From Bacteriovorax stolpii (GTDB lineage: Bacteria; Bdellovibrionota; Bacteriovoracia; Bacteriovoracales; Bacteriovoracaceae), in assembly GCA_945905815.1 (NCBI GenBank), contig CAMDQH010000021.1, positions 1 to 41,879 of the forward strand: a stretch of 41,879 nucleotides of DNA, in the 5' to 3' direction. Of this stretch, positions 16,326 through 25,245 are shown piece by piece. The notes below the pieces were generated by a model. The model was not told where the DNA came from. It did no database searches and was given only the letters and a program-made list of their open reading frames with translations. How positions within the stretch are numbered: the first letter of the stretch is position 1; every line of letters starts with the position of its first letter. The translations under genes were made by a program, and so were the position numbers.

Positions 16326-17186
16326 TCACATCGTTTGATCCATGGAAAGATGATATCTGCAAATTTCATTCGTTTTTTCGTCTACAATAGAATAATTACC
16401 TTTGAAGTGTTTCACACCAGGTGCGAGGCTAAATTGTCCTGCAAGGTTGAGCCTCTTACAACTATCGATTTTAAAACTTGTTCCCGGCAAAGGGCGACAA
16501 CTCCGACTACTAATATCTATGCGTGTAGAATCTGGATCCGTAAAATTCCGGCCGATACGATGTATCGGAGGATTAACAATTGCACTCAATTCCTCAAGTG
16601 CTAGACCTATTTCAAAATTCTCATCCAGAACCAGACGAATATTTGTGAAAGTGTGTAGACTACATTTGTTACTGGTGTCGACCTCTTCAGTTACCATTCC
16701 CTTATACATTCCACAATAACCTGCGAGGGCACCAAATCCTTCCTGACACCTACTCTCTTCTTGTTTTTGCGCCAGTCTTGTATCTGTTTTACCAGTCAAA
16801 TTGGCCTCAATCACGGCGGTACGAACGGGTTTACCTGTATCATCACGCAAGACTATACTGATAGGCACAAGTAATGAGCCCTCACCACCTTTTAAGTCTG
16901 ATCCAAGAAAGGTTATCGTTCGTACACCTCTTATTTCTTCTGGAAATGTCACAACAAAAATTCGTCCTAACTCTCCAGAAATCCCTTTCGCTGGAACCGA
17001 TTTTGTATATGCATTATCACTGTAAGTACCAATCGCTTTTCCATCAATTTCACTCCACTTCAAAGTAAAATCAACTTTCTTATCTGTTTTGGTGATCTTG
17101 GCCAGCGTTCCTTTCAGTTCATATTGAGCTTCCTGGGCATTTGCCTTAAACGAAAAAAAAAGTAAAACAAGAATGAATATTTTCAT
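16326..17186 (-). CDS. Exported protein of unknown function
   Basis: This 286-residue protein has a clear signal peptide (MKIFILVLLFFSFKANA, cleavage before QEAQ). It is predicted to be beta-rich in its first half (YELKGTLAKI, GISGELGRIFVV) and cysteine-bearing in its second half (about seven Cys), so probably disulfide-bonded in the periplasm or outer membrane. AAAGG lies seven bases before the ATG, just after the TAA of the upstream 139-residue gene (nine-base gap). These genes with the 113-residue gene form a three-gene minus-strand unit. No domain is recognised. Confidence 0.7.
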   Translation of the reverse strand: MKIFILVLLFFSFKANAQEAQYELKGTLAKITKTDKKVDFTLKWSEIDGKAIGTYSDNAYTKSVPAKGISGELGRIFVVTFPEEIRGVRTITFLGSDLKGGEGSLLVPISIVLRDDTGKPVRTAVIEANLTGKTDTRLAQKQEESRCQEGFGALAGYCGMYKGMVTEEVDTSNKCSLHTFTNIRLVLDENFEIGLALEELSAIVNPPIHRIGRNFTDPDSTRIDISSRSCRPLPGTSFKIDSCKRLNLAGQFSLAPGVKHFKGNYSIVDEKTNEICRYHLSMDQTM

Positions 17187-17195
17187 ATTTAACCT

Positions 17196-17615
17196 TTAAT
17201 ATTTATGAACAACCGTTGTTTCGCCATCAATTGAGACACGAACCCAATGTCTCTTTAGAATCCATCTTGTTTCGGGACTTACTGGGATAGTTGGTATGAT
17301 ATTGAAGAAACTATATGAATTTGACTTTATTGAAAGCGATCTTTTCAGCTTTCCAGTTATGGGCACCATCTCAATTTCTGTGCACCATCCCTTCACTTCA
17401 GAACAGCGATTTATGTAATCAACAGCAATTAACCAATCGCTAGGAGTGCAGAGGTAATCGGCCAACAGATGGTCAATTTCAGCTTGAGTAATCTCATTAC
17501 CACTACATTTATTTCCAGCAATACTAAGCATATTTGAAAGACGTGTACTGAATGTCATCTCAGGTGTCGCGTGTGCTAATTTTACGAATAAGAGAATAAG
17601 AAGGGAATATTTCAT
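17196..17615 (-). CDS. Small exported protein of unknown function
   Basis: The product has 139 residues, a signal peptide (MKYSLLILLFVKLAHA) and four cysteines in the mature part (NKCSG, YLCT, NRCSE, GWCTE), compatible with two disulfides. It is first in a minus-strand unit followed by the 286- and 113-residue genes. The upstream ribosome binding site is weak (AGGGGCC). No family is recognised; location is probably periplasmic or secreted. Confidence 0.65.
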   Translation of the reverse strand: MKYSLLILLFVKLAHATPEMTFSTRLSNMLSIAGNKCSGNEITQAEIDHLLADYLCTPSDWLIAVDYINRCSEVKGWCTEIEMVPITGKLKRSLSIKSNSYSFFNIIPTIPVSPETRWILKRHWVRVSIDGETTVVHKY

Positions 17616-17699
17616 ACATGGGCCCCTGGTTAAAAGGAACCCATGATAGATATAAGAAATTATCGTCTATGAACAATCACGATGCGAAAATGAAATGCG

Positions 17700-18437
17700 T
17701 TAGATCCGTTTTAAGAAACCAACCATTTTTTTGGCAACAATATCAGAATATCCTAGCTCGTCGCGGATAATTTTTAGGCTTTCGCAACTAAGTCCAGGAT
17801 CTTTATTTAACTTTTCACGAAGACCATCAACATAAACTCTTGATTCCTGCATCACAATTTTTATTTCATTATGCAAATCTTTGTTAACAATTTGATTTAC
17901 GCTAAGTTCATCCAAGACACTTAGTGCCACAAGTCTATTGAGTAGTGGAAAACTTCCTTCTGAAAAATACTTAACGTAGTCCACTGCGACCTTTTTGCCT
18001 TCAAGCTTCAAATCTACAGGCCAAGGATACTTCTTGAGGGCAACAGCTAAAGATTGAAAATAGTTCAATTCCGAAAACATCAAAGAGCACGTTCCTAAAA
18101 TTTTATACTGCTTATCAAATTCTTTTATCGACTCGGGATCGCATTGATTGACAATATTTGTGACTAATTGAGACTTCGGCTTAGTTAGACCGCGGCTAAT
18201 ATCAAACTTACCCAAGACGTCACGGGCCAATTTTTCATCTTTAGTAAAAACAATTTCAGGGTTTTTTGCCCCTTTCATTTCAGTATATGCCCGATCAAGA
18301 ACCGTTTTTTGATAATTGGTACATTCCTGAATATCTGTTTCAGAAATTTTAACAGGTTCAGATTTAGGCGCACTCTTTTTTGAGAATTGTGAACAGGAAG
18401 ATAAGATGGCCAATACCGATAGTAGATACATTTTCAT
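17700..18437 (-). CDS. Predicted lipoprotein, paralog of the one at 15243
   Basis: The product is 245 residues with a lipoprotein signal (MKMYLLSVLAILSSC, Cys15). The mature protein is mostly helical with four further cysteines. Shared order of landmarks with the 15243 product (KFDIS, Cys pair, YFQSLAVALKKYPWP, YVKYF, LLNRL, C-terminal Cys) indicates a small paralogous family. I start at ATG 18437 because GGAGCG precedes it by about five bases; a longer frame begins 13 codons earlier without a ribosome binding site. It is divergent from the HExxH lipoprotein gene to its right. Confidence 0.7.
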   Translation of the reverse strand: MKMYLLSVLAILSSCSQFSKKSAPKSEPVKISETDIQECTNYQKTVLDRAYTEMKGAKNPEIVFTKDEKLARDVLGKFDISRGLTKPKSQLVTNIVNQCDPESIKEFDKQYKILGTCSLMFSELNYFQSLAVALKKYPWPVDLKLEGKKVAVDYVKYFSEGSFPLLNRLVALSVLDELSVNQIVNKDLHNEIKIVMQESRVYVDGLREKLNKDPGLSCESLKIIRDELGYSDIVAKKMVGFLKRI

Positions 18438-18575
18438 AATCGCTCCAAGCGTAATAGGATGATATAAAGTGTACAAATATTTATGGATAAACGCATCTAA
18501 AGTAGCAATCCTGACTGTTCCGTTCAGGCATTGAATAAGATTGTGTATTTTTCCAATTTACCAGACCATAGACTC

Positions 18576-19181
18576 ATGATGATTCGGACATTTATACTGC
18601 TTCTAGTATTATGTAGCTGCGCTACTAAACCCAATGACCCAATAATTTCTGGGGCCGTGATTCGGATAACAGAAGTTGGCCCAAATAAATGGACTGCTAT
18701 TACCAGACAAAATCTTGAGCATCTTATGCAGGTCTACGACTTAGCACCACTTCTATATACCCTCGATATTCAAATTCAGTCTCAGGTAGTACCTCACTCG
18801 CACCCAATTCTTACGCTGAACACTCGCTACGCTGAACAGCCCAATAAACTCTTGTCTGTTTTTGTTCATGAACAACTCCACTGGTGGGGAGAAAAAAACA
18901 AAATTGAAATGAATAAGGCGATTGAGGAAATAAAGATACTTTTCCCCAATCTCCCTAAAGAAGGAATCGCTAAAGACGCAAACTCAACTTATTTGCACTT
19001 AGTTATCTGCTTCTTGGAATATAAAACCATGATCCATTTTTTAAAAAAGAAAGAAGCTAATAAAATACTCAAAGACTTCATTCAAAAAGATAAGATTTAC
19101 CCTTGGATCAATACCCAGGTTTATCTAAAATATAAGTCTATTGATGCAATTATAAAAAAGCACAAGTTATCACCTCTTTAA
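18576..19181 (+). CDS. HExxH-containing predicted lipoprotein, putative zinc peptidase
   Basis: This is a 201-residue predicted lipoprotein (MMIRTFILLLVLCSC, Cys15). The motif FVHEQLHWWGE contains HExxH, the zinc-binding signature of zincin metallopeptidases, and is followed by helices with conserved-looking Glu and Asp residues. A third zinc ligand cannot be assigned with certainty. It would act in the periplasm, anchored to a membrane. Start choice: ATG 18576 or 18579 opens directly at the signal peptide; a longer frame from a TTG has no support, but no clear ribosome binding site is seen either way. It is convergent with the VWA gene. Confidence 0.6.
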   Translation: MMIRTFILLLVLCSCATKPNDPIISGAVIRITEVGPNKWTAITRQNLEHLMQVYDLAPLLYTLDIQIQSQVVPHSHPILTLNTRYAEQPNKLLSVFVHEQLHWWGEKNKIEMNKAIEEIKILFPNLPKEGIAKDANSTYLHLVICFLEYKTMIHFLKKKEANKILKDFIQKDKIYPWINTQVYLKYKSIDAIIKKHKLSPL

Positions 19182-19211
19182 ATTGATTTGAATTTAACCT
19201 GTTTGAAAAAC

Positions 19212-20039
19212 TTAAAAACCTACAAAAAATCCACCACTTTCATCCGCAAGAGCTCTGAGGAATTTATAGCGAATGCTTGTTTTATCTTTGGTCATCTCTG
19301 AGCCAACGCCAATACAGTTGATTTGAATTTTGGTTGCGTTCTCTTCTCTCACAACTCTAAGGATGTCATATACATCATCTCTTTTATTTGAATTATGAAA
19401 GGTAGGTGCTCCATCAGTAAGTAATACTATATCGGATAATTGTGGATAGTTTTTCAGCGTAAATAATAAAACATCACGAGTAGGAGTGCCACCATATGGC
19501 TTCAATGTATAAATAAAATCAAAAATATCCATTTGATTTATTTGAGTATTGTCTTTGGCCTCTCCCCAGAGACTCTTAAATGGGGCCCTTTCGCCGTAGG
19601 GATAACGAACCACTTCAATTTTATATTCAGGCGCCATTGAAGTGATTAGCATTTTCATTCCGGCCTTCACTTGGCCCATACGGTCTTCTTCTATCATTGA
19701 ATAAGAAGTATCGATTATAAAAAGAATCTCTTTACCTTTAAATTTAAATCCAACATCAAGATCTTTACCACCGGCCCCAACCGCTTCCTTTGCCTCCTTC
19801 TCTAATTGAATGAAAGCGAGCTTTTCAGTCACCTCTGCAAGCTGAGCTCTCACTTTATCTAGCTCAATGTCCGATTTTATCGGTTCTTTTACGATCTCTT
19901 TGACAACTTCAGCTGTCGGAGCGGTAATAGGTTGATTTTTAGGAATCGCTACATACAAAATAATAACTGCACCTAGAGCTCCACTAAGGAGATCCAGAAA
20001 TGAGATCGAAAATACTTCAATTGGCCGGCGTTTTCTCAT
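19212..20039 (-). CDS. Membrane-anchored VWA protein with TolR/ExbD-like helix
   Basis: The product has 275 residues. An N-terminal basic stretch and one membrane helix (about 8-32) with Asp16 in SISFLDLLSGALG recall ExbD/TolR/MotB proton-channel helices. A charged coiled-coil linker follows (about 45-85), then a von Willebrand factor A domain (about 100-275) with a complete MIDAS: D110TSYS114, Thr185 in YGGTPT and Asp209 in LLTDG. VWA domains bind ligands through a metal ion. Its start overlaps the stop of the TolQ-like gene (ATGA), so the two are translationally coupled and likely form one inner-membrane complex. The target of the VWA domain is unknown. Confidence 0.8.
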   Translation of the reverse strand: MRKRRPIEVFSISFLDLLSGALGAVIILYVAIPKNQPITAPTAEVVKEIVKEPIKSDIELDKVRAQLAEVTEKLAFIQLEKEAKEAVGAGGKDLDVGFKFKGKEILFIIDTSYSMIEEDRMGQVKAGMKMLITSMAPEYKIEVVRYPYGERAPFKSLWGEAKDNTQINQMDIFDFIYTLKPYGGTPTRDVLLFTLKNYPQLSDIVLLTDGAPTFHNSNKRDDVYDILRVVREENATKIQINCIGVGSEMTKDKTSIRYKFLRALADESGGFFVGF

Positions 20040-20782
20040 TCTACTTCGATCTTATTGATTAAATTATCAATTACAAATTCTTTTAAATCTGAGTGGAAGC
20101 GATCCGTTTCTTCCTGCAGTTGATGAACAAACCACATGATGATAATAGAAAGTAATAAAGCAATAAGTGTCGTATCAAATGCCACTCCTAGTAGCATTGT
20201 AATTTTATCCATGTCGCCTGTGTTGGCCACAATCAAGGCCTGAGAAATACCAATTACGGTACCTACGAATCCAATTGATGGAATAACCCAAGTGAGATAT
20301 CTAATAACTGATTGATCTCCCTCTGATTTCTCCTGCGAAACCTCAATCTGAATACTCACAATAGCAATCAATTCTGAGAGTGATCCCGAAGTTCTGAACT
20401 TCGTACATGCCTTTTTTAAAAGATCGCTCAATATGTATTTTTCTTTGCGCTCAAACTCAATAAGCTTGAATTTAAGATTGTTAATATCCTGAGGCATGAA
20501 AACATGTTTATCGTTTGTTGGAATAAGGTTCATTTTGAAGGCTTTGCGCTCTCGTGCTATAACACGCAGCTTCTCATGCACCTCAAACCATGCCCAAAAG
20601 AAAGCAAGATAAGTTACACTCTGCACATATCCACCATTGATAACGTCCCCTCCTAAAAGGAGGAGAAAACGATAAAAGCCGGGTGAGCTTTCCTTTGAAA
20701 CCACGCTTAGCATGATCATGCAAATTGCCGTAATTAAAAGTGCAATACCTGACGAAAGTGACAGGTTTCTAAGGTTTTTCAT
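20036..20782 (-). CDS. MotA/TolQ/ExbB-type proton channel subunit
   Basis: This is a 248-residue membrane protein with hydrophobic segments near 12-30, 55-70, 165-185 and 200-222. The C-terminal pair, containing IPSIGFVGTVIGISQAL and LLGVAFDTTLIALLLSII, matches the conserved core of MotA/TolQ/ExbB channels, which use the proton gradient to move a partner with one membrane helix. The partner is almost surely the overlapping VWA gene, which carries the matching Asp helix. A charged cytoplasmic loop lies at about 75-155. It is not part of a tol or exb locus here, since no tolA, tolB, pal or tonB is next to it. Confidence 0.85.
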   Translation of the reverse strand: MKNLRNLSLSSGIALLITAICMIMLSVVSKESSPGFYRFLLLLGGDVINGGYVQSVTYLAFFWAWFEVHEKLRVIARERKAFKMNLIPTNDKHVFMPQDINNLKFKLIEFERKEKYILSDLLKKACTKFRTSGSLSELIAIVSIQIEVSQEKSEGDQSVIRYLTWVIPSIGFVGTVIGISQALIVANTGDMDKITMLLGVAFDTTLIALLLSIIIMWFVHQLQEETDRFHSDLKEFVIDNLINKIEVE

Positions 20783-20842
20783 CTGACTATTTCCATGTTA
20801 TTTATGCTATGAAATCCTATCGGCATCTCTTGAGGGGACATT

Positions 20843-21919
20843 ATGAAGAAAGTGGAAATCCATTCTGAAGCGGTTGAACGCGTTAAAAAGTTCACCATAA
20901 CAGACAATAATCTTGGTTTTGGTAAGTACGTTGCACCAATTATGATTCAGGCGATCTACGATAATGGTCAATGGCAGCGATTTGATCTACTTAGCTATGG
21001 CCCTCTTCAGCTTGATCCATGCACTAAAGTGCTTCATTATGGTCAGGAAATATTTGAGGGCATGAAGGCATTCCGTCAGCCAAATGATGAGATCAAGATG
21101 TTTCGTCCAGAGCAGAATGCCCGACGCTTTAATCAATCAGCTAGAAGAATGTCTATGCCTGAAATACCTGAAGATCAATTTTTAAACGCATGTGATGTAA
21201 TCACGGCATATTCTAAGAACCTTGTTCCAAAACGTTTAGGTGAATCACTTTATTTACGTCCGTTCATGATAGCAACTGAAGTGGGTCTTGGAATTAAACC
21301 ATCCAAACAATTTCTTTTTGTCATCATCGCCTCTCCATCTGGAAATTATTTCACTGGCGACTCTGTTAAAGTTTATATTGAAAGAGATGATATTCGTGCG
21401 GCCCATGGTGGTATTGGTTTTGCTAAGACAGGTGGTAACTATGCTGCCAGTCTTCAATCATACGCGAGGTCAACTCAGGCGGGATGTGATCAAACCATGT
21501 GGTTAGATTTAACTCACACGTACATAGAAGAAATGTCTGGAATGAATTTTATGTGTGTTATTAATGGAGAACTTCATACTCCTCCCCTTACTGATACAAT
21601 CCTTGACGGGATTACACGAAGATCAGTTCTTGAACTCGCAAGATATGAAAAGATTAAAGTAGTAGAAGAAAAAATTGCAATCGATAGTCTCCTCAAGATG
21701 ATTGAAGATGGTACCTGCTCTGAGGCTTTTGTCTGTGGTACGGCTTCAGTCATTTGTCCCATCAACTCTTTCATGGATAAAGATGGCCGAACTCATTACG
21801 TGAAGGACGGAAATGGAAAAATGTCAGTACTACTAAGAGAAAAACTCATCGGAATTCAGGCCGGAAAAACTGATGGCCCTGAAGGCTGGATGCATCCTGT
21901 TCCAAACATAAACTTCTAA
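20843..21919 (+). CDS. ilvE: Branched-chain amino acid aminotransferase
   Basis: This 358-residue fold-type IV PLP aminotransferase catalyses the last step of Leu, Ile and Val synthesis. Seen are GQEIFEGMKAFR, FRPEQNARRFNQSARRM, LYLRPFM, the PLP lysine Lys195 in GGIGFAKTGGNYA, and EEMSGMNFMCV. Length and motifs match the long form found in many bacteria. GAGGGG lies before the ATG. It is divergent from the TolQ-VWA pair and convergent with the alkylation-repair gene, sharing a hairpin between the stops. Confidence 0.95.
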   Translation: MKKVEIHSEAVERVKKFTITDNNLGFGKYVAPIMIQAIYDNGQWQRFDLLSYGPLQLDPCTKVLHYGQEIFEGMKAFRQPNDEIKMFRPEQNARRFNQSARRMSMPEIPEDQFLNACDVITAYSKNLVPKRLGESLYLRPFMIATEVGLGIKPSKQFLFVIIASPSGNYFTGDSVKVYIERDDIRAAHGGIGFAKTGGNYAASLQSYARSTQAGCDQTMWLDLTHTYIEEMSGMNFMCVINGELHTPPLTDTILDGITRRSVLELARYEKIKVVEEKIAIDSLLKMIEDGTCSEAFVCGTASVICPINSFMDKDGRTHYVKDGNGKMSVLLREKLIGIQAGKTDGPEGWMHPVPNINF

Positions 21920-21928
21920 TATCTTTTA

Positions 21929-21957
21929 AGCTTCATGGATTAAATATCCATGGAGCT
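21929..21957. terminator. Hairpin between convergent genes
   Basis: AGCTTCATGGAT (21929-21940) pairs with ATCCATGGAGCT (21946-21957) with one mismatch. It lies between ilvE and the repair gene and contains the latter's stop codon. T-runs are short on both sides, so it is a weak bidirectional terminator at best. Confidence 0.5.
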
Positions 21958-23033
21958 GTCTTTAAAATCTGACCATTAACTTGAACACTAAGCTGATGCT
22001 GACCAGGATAAAAAGTCATCGTAGTAATTTTCTTTAAGTCATGACGTTTCTTAATGGTGAGCTTCTGACCTGGATTTATCTTGATGTTTTTCAGTTTAAA
22101 AACCTTAAAAGAAATGGCGCCATTGAATTTTACGAATCCAATACGATAATCCACAATCAGGGCTTGAGTTTCTTTTCCAAAAGACTCAAGGACAAACTCA
22201 AATTCTAGGACATCTCCCAAGATATATTTCCTTTTGTTCAGTATCAAGGATTGCAATTTAACACCATGCTTATGATTAACACCCATTAGGCTTAATGCAT
22301 TTCCATGGCCCTTTTTGATGAGTGTCCTTAATGCATGTTTTTTAATCCAATGAATTTTATCCAAATGAATCTTTGGAGATTTTTTTATCCATTCCTTTAA
22401 AGTTGAAACCACTAAATCAGGATGATTTTTAGAAATATCATTTAAATGATTGGCAACACTCTTGCGAACATACATTTCATCGTCGAATTTTAAATCTTTT
22501 AATAAACCTAGTGTCTCAGGTTTTTTTATGAAAGACTGAATTTTTCCGCCCCAAGGAAGGAACGGACGTGTTCCTTCAGAAATCCATCGACGAACATGAA
22601 CGTTTTCATCTTTGACCCAGGACCTTAATTTTTTTATAATTCGATGTGGGTCTTTCTGTAGGAATGGACGAACAGCAAACTCCGAGGTAAATTGTTGCGT
22701 GAGTTGATACATAAGCTCTAGCGACTCATCAAAATTTTCAGTGCCATATTGTGAAATATATTCTGAAATTGGCCAAAGTTCAAAACCGGTTAGACTCTTC
22801 TGCGATAAAACTTTTTCTATAATCTTTTTATCTACTAGGTAATTTCCGGACAGTTCAACTCTCAGACCTTCAGTTATAGCTAAAACTCGCTCTTTAAGTT
22901 CAAGCTTAGAAAGTTGAGAGGAAATTTTTCCAAATCGTTTTTGGTCAAAAGTTGAATCGGCCTTATGAAAGGCTTTGCCTATCTTTTTTATGAGAGTTGG
23001 ATTGATCCAGTTTTTAAAAGCATTTTCTGACAT
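21933..23033 (-). CDS. AlkC-like DNA alkylation repair protein
   Basis: The product is 366 residues. The first ~250 residues are a HEAT-like helical repeat with the family pattern VRRWISEGTRPFLPWGG and DEMYVRKSVANHLNDISKNHPD, as in AlkC/AlkD DNA glycosylases that remove alkylated bases. The last ~110 residues are beta-rich (LGDVLEFEFVLES, GQHQLSVQVNG), matching the Ig-like C-terminal domain of AlkC. It is cytoplasmic. I start at ATG 23033 (MSENAFK), with GAGG about 10 bases upstream; GTG 23048 would overlap that site. Confidence 0.85.
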   Translation of the reverse strand: MSENAFKNWINPTLIKKIGKAFHKADSTFDQKRFGKISSQLSKLELKERVLAITEGLRVELSGNYLVDKKIIEKVLSQKSLTGFELWPISEYISQYGTENFDESLELMYQLTQQFTSEFAVRPFLQKDPHRIIKKLRSWVKDENVHVRRWISEGTRPFLPWGGKIQSFIKKPETLGLLKDLKFDDEMYVRKSVANHLNDISKNHPDLVVSTLKEWIKKSPKIHLDKIHWIKKHALRTLIKKGHGNALSLMGVNHKHGVKLQSLILNKRKYILGDVLEFEFVLESFGKETQALIVDYRIGFVKFNGAISFKVFKLKNIKINPGQKLTIKKRHDLKKITTMTFYPGQHQLSVQVNGQILKTAPWIFNP

Positions 23034-23246
23034 AAAAGTAAGCCTCACAAATGCCTATCGTATAGAAGAGTAAGCAAAACTTCAAAATGCAGTATGACAG
23101 CGTCGTGCCCAACGTAATGTAATCACACGTCAAACACCCATTTAGAATGTCTTTTTTTATCATTTTATTTTTCATAAAATTTGCCATTTAGATTCCCCCC
23201 GCATTACCATTTACAAAATAATTTTTAATCCTATTCGGGAACACAA

Positions 23247-24089
23247 ATGTCTATATTTCGACAAAAATCGGATCAGCTTCCGATTGCTATCTTTTCATTT
23301 TTCTTTTTAATGGATATTGCTGTCTATTTAACAATTGATAATCCATGGGTCATTATTACTTGGTTCCTTTTAGGTATTTGGCCGAAGGGAAATATTTGTG
23401 CCTGGAATCACCATCATCAACATTATCTAACTTTTAAATCCACCACTCTAAATCGTCTTCTTGAAATCATGTATGGTTTTCAAACTGGAGTGACATCTAA
23501 AAGTTGGTTTCTTCACCACGTATTAGGTCATCACAAAAATTATCTTCACCAAGATCTTGATGAGTCTCGGTGGATGAACAAGGATGGATCAACCAAATCA
23601 GAGATTGGTTACTCTTTCGAAGTTGCAGCAACAAGCTACTATCGCATTTTTAAAGTAGGACTAAACAATAGACGCCATCTCAATGACTTTTTATTAATGG
23701 TAATTTTGCAGGTCTGCTTGCTTGGTATGCTGTTTTGGCATAATTGGTTTAATGCTTTATTTTTATTTTTGTTACCGATGGTGATTGGACTGCTACTTAC
23801 TTCTTGGGCGACGTTTGACCATCATTCAAATCTTGATACAAAAAATGAATTTGCAGGAAGTCGAAACATACTTGATCCTTTCTACAATCTAATGACTGGA
23901 AATTTAGGCTTTCACACTGCCCATCATGTGAAGCATGGACTGCACTGGTCAAAAGTCCCGGAGATGCATGCATCTATAGAGCATCTAATTCCAAAGCATT
24001 GTTATCTTGAGGCGGGATTCCCGTATTCGTGGTTTAGCTATGTTAAAAAGACGATGCCATTTCTTAGGACAGCAACATTTTCGAAATGA
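23247..24089 (+). CDS. Membrane fatty-acid desaturase
   Basis: This is a 280-residue integral membrane protein with four hydrophobic stretches and the three His boxes of the membrane desaturase/hydroxylase family that hold a di-iron centre: NHHHQH (54-59), HHVLGHH (90-96) and HTAHHVKHGLH (about 235-247). It probably introduces double bonds into membrane fatty acyl chains or hydroxylates a related lipid; the substrate is not determinable. It is alone on the plus strand, with a convergent protease gene 10 bases away. No clear ribosome binding site beyond GGGAA is seen. Confidence 0.85.
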   Translation: MSIFRQKSDQLPIAIFSFFFLMDIAVYLTIDNPWVIITWFLLGIWPKGNICAWNHHHQHYLTFKSTTLNRLLEIMYGFQTGVTSKSWFLHHVLGHHKNYLHQDLDESRWMNKDGSTKSEIGYSFEVAATSYYRIFKVGLNNRRHLNDFLLMVILQVCLLGMLFWHNWFNALFLFLLPMVIGLLLTSWATFDHHSNLDTKNEFAGSRNILDPFYNLMTGNLGFHTAHHVKHGLHWSKVPEMHASIEHLIPKHCYLEAGFPYSWFSYVKKTMPFLRTATFSK

Positions 24090-24099
24090 TTTGAAATCT

Positions 24100-25176
24100 T
24101 TATTTGCAGTTACTGCTGCTGGGATTGATTTCCTTTAGAATTTTTTTAATATTCCTGATTTCTTCTTCTTTTTTAAGTGCCCTATCGAAATTGTCGAGAG
24201 GTCTTGTCACCTGATATATTTTTGAATTGATCTTCTCTTTCATAGATCTCAAAAGATAATTCATAGATGTTCCTCTATTGGCACCTTTATCCTCATTCAT
24301 TGAAACAAAAGATTCCTTACCCGTATGGCCATGGTTAATCCCGATAACTTCACCTGAAGAGTTAAAGACTGGTGAGCCAGACGCGCCTCCAGTGGTTGGA
24401 ATATGATGCTGAAATATCCCACCAAGGGGCTGCAATGAATTAATGACTTCATCTTTAACCCTACCTTCACCGGCCTGAATTCCAAAAGCATTAGAGTTCC
24501 CAACGACACTTCCCTTTTGCGCCCTTATAGGAGCACAGTTAAGTTTCACCTTTGGGACAAGATCAGATAATCGTTTCGCTGTTTTAGGCGGCTCCATCTC
24601 AACAAAGCAAACATCCTTACTTTTGTCACAGTAAAGAATTTTTTTACACTTTACCCAGTCAGGCGTGTTGCTATTAAGAGTTATCTCGACTCCTCGGCAA
24701 TCACTTGGATTAGGATCAAGTGGTACCGCAATGTGAAAATTCGTCATTACAATATTATCACCAACCAGAAAAGATGTTCCCTCGTTCTTGGTTCCGGACG
24801 CAACTCGCGTTTGAAAAACAGAAAGACCTCGTTGCCTTTCTTCCTCAAATTTTTTCTTATCTACGCAAAAAGAAAAACCCAGTTTTTCAGTAACTACAGC
24901 ATCGCTTGGAACTGTTTTATTTCCGAAATTATCTATTCCGTTTTCTACAAATTTTGGACCTTGTACCCAAACTTCATTTTTTTTACATTCACTTGATTCC
25001 ATCACGTAATTCTTGTACAAAAAATGAAGATTTAGATCAGTGACGTCTGGAAAGATAACCTTTGTGCTCATCTCAATAAATTCTTCAACCCCAGTATTTT
25101 CCTGAGAACAATACGGAGACTCAGCAAAGCTTAGAGAAGATATGAAAAGAAATAGAATAATACATTTCATCATCAT
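24100..25176 (-). CDS. Secreted trypsin-like serine protease
   Basis: This 358-residue protein has a signal peptide (MMMKCIILFLFISSLSFA). Residues about 130-300 form a chymotrypsin-fold protease with the catalytic triad His148 (VMTNFHIA), Asp188 (SKDVCFVE) and Ser268 (TTGGASGSPVF), plus GVNHGH-type strand GEVIGINHGH. Several cysteines are present. The fold is of the V8/HtrA-like S1 group and there is no PDZ domain. It would degrade proteins in the periplasm or outside. Which of the three tandem ATGs is used is not clear and no strong ribosome binding site is seen. It lies downstream of the M91-like pseudogene in the same direction. Confidence 0.85.
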   Translation of the reverse strand: MMMKCIILFLFISSLSFAESPYCSQENTGVEEFIEMSTKVIFPDVTDLNLHFLYKNYVMESSECKKNEVWVQGPKFVENGIDNFGNKTVPSDAVVTEKLGFSFCVDKKKFEEERQRGLSVFQTRVASGTKNEGTSFLVGDNIVMTNFHIAVPLDPNPSDCRGVEITLNSNTPDWVKCKKILYCDKSKDVCFVEMEPPKTAKRLSDLVPKVKLNCAPIRAQKGSVVGNSNAFGIQAGEGRVKDEVINSLQPLGGIFQHHIPTTGGASGSPVFNSSGEVIGINHGHTGKESFVSMNEDKGANRGTSMNYLLRSMKEKINSKIYQVTRPLDNFDRALKKEEEIRNIKKILKEINPSSSNCK

Positions 25177-25245
25177 ATCATTTCGGTTTTTTATTAAAAA
25201 TTCTTTATATGAGCTAGGAGACCGGTTTGGTCAACTTTATCTCCA

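Noticed and set aside
16299-17068. Several plus-strand open frames of 64-105 codons
   Set aside because: They are antisense to the exported 286-residue protein, whose signal peptide and ribosome binding site make it the real gene.
19212-20782. Zorya anti-phage system
   Set aside because: The TolQ-like/single-helix pair is similar in principle to ZorA/ZorB, but the output domain is VWA rather than peptidoglycan-binding and no ZorC, ZorD or ZorE-like gene is nearby.
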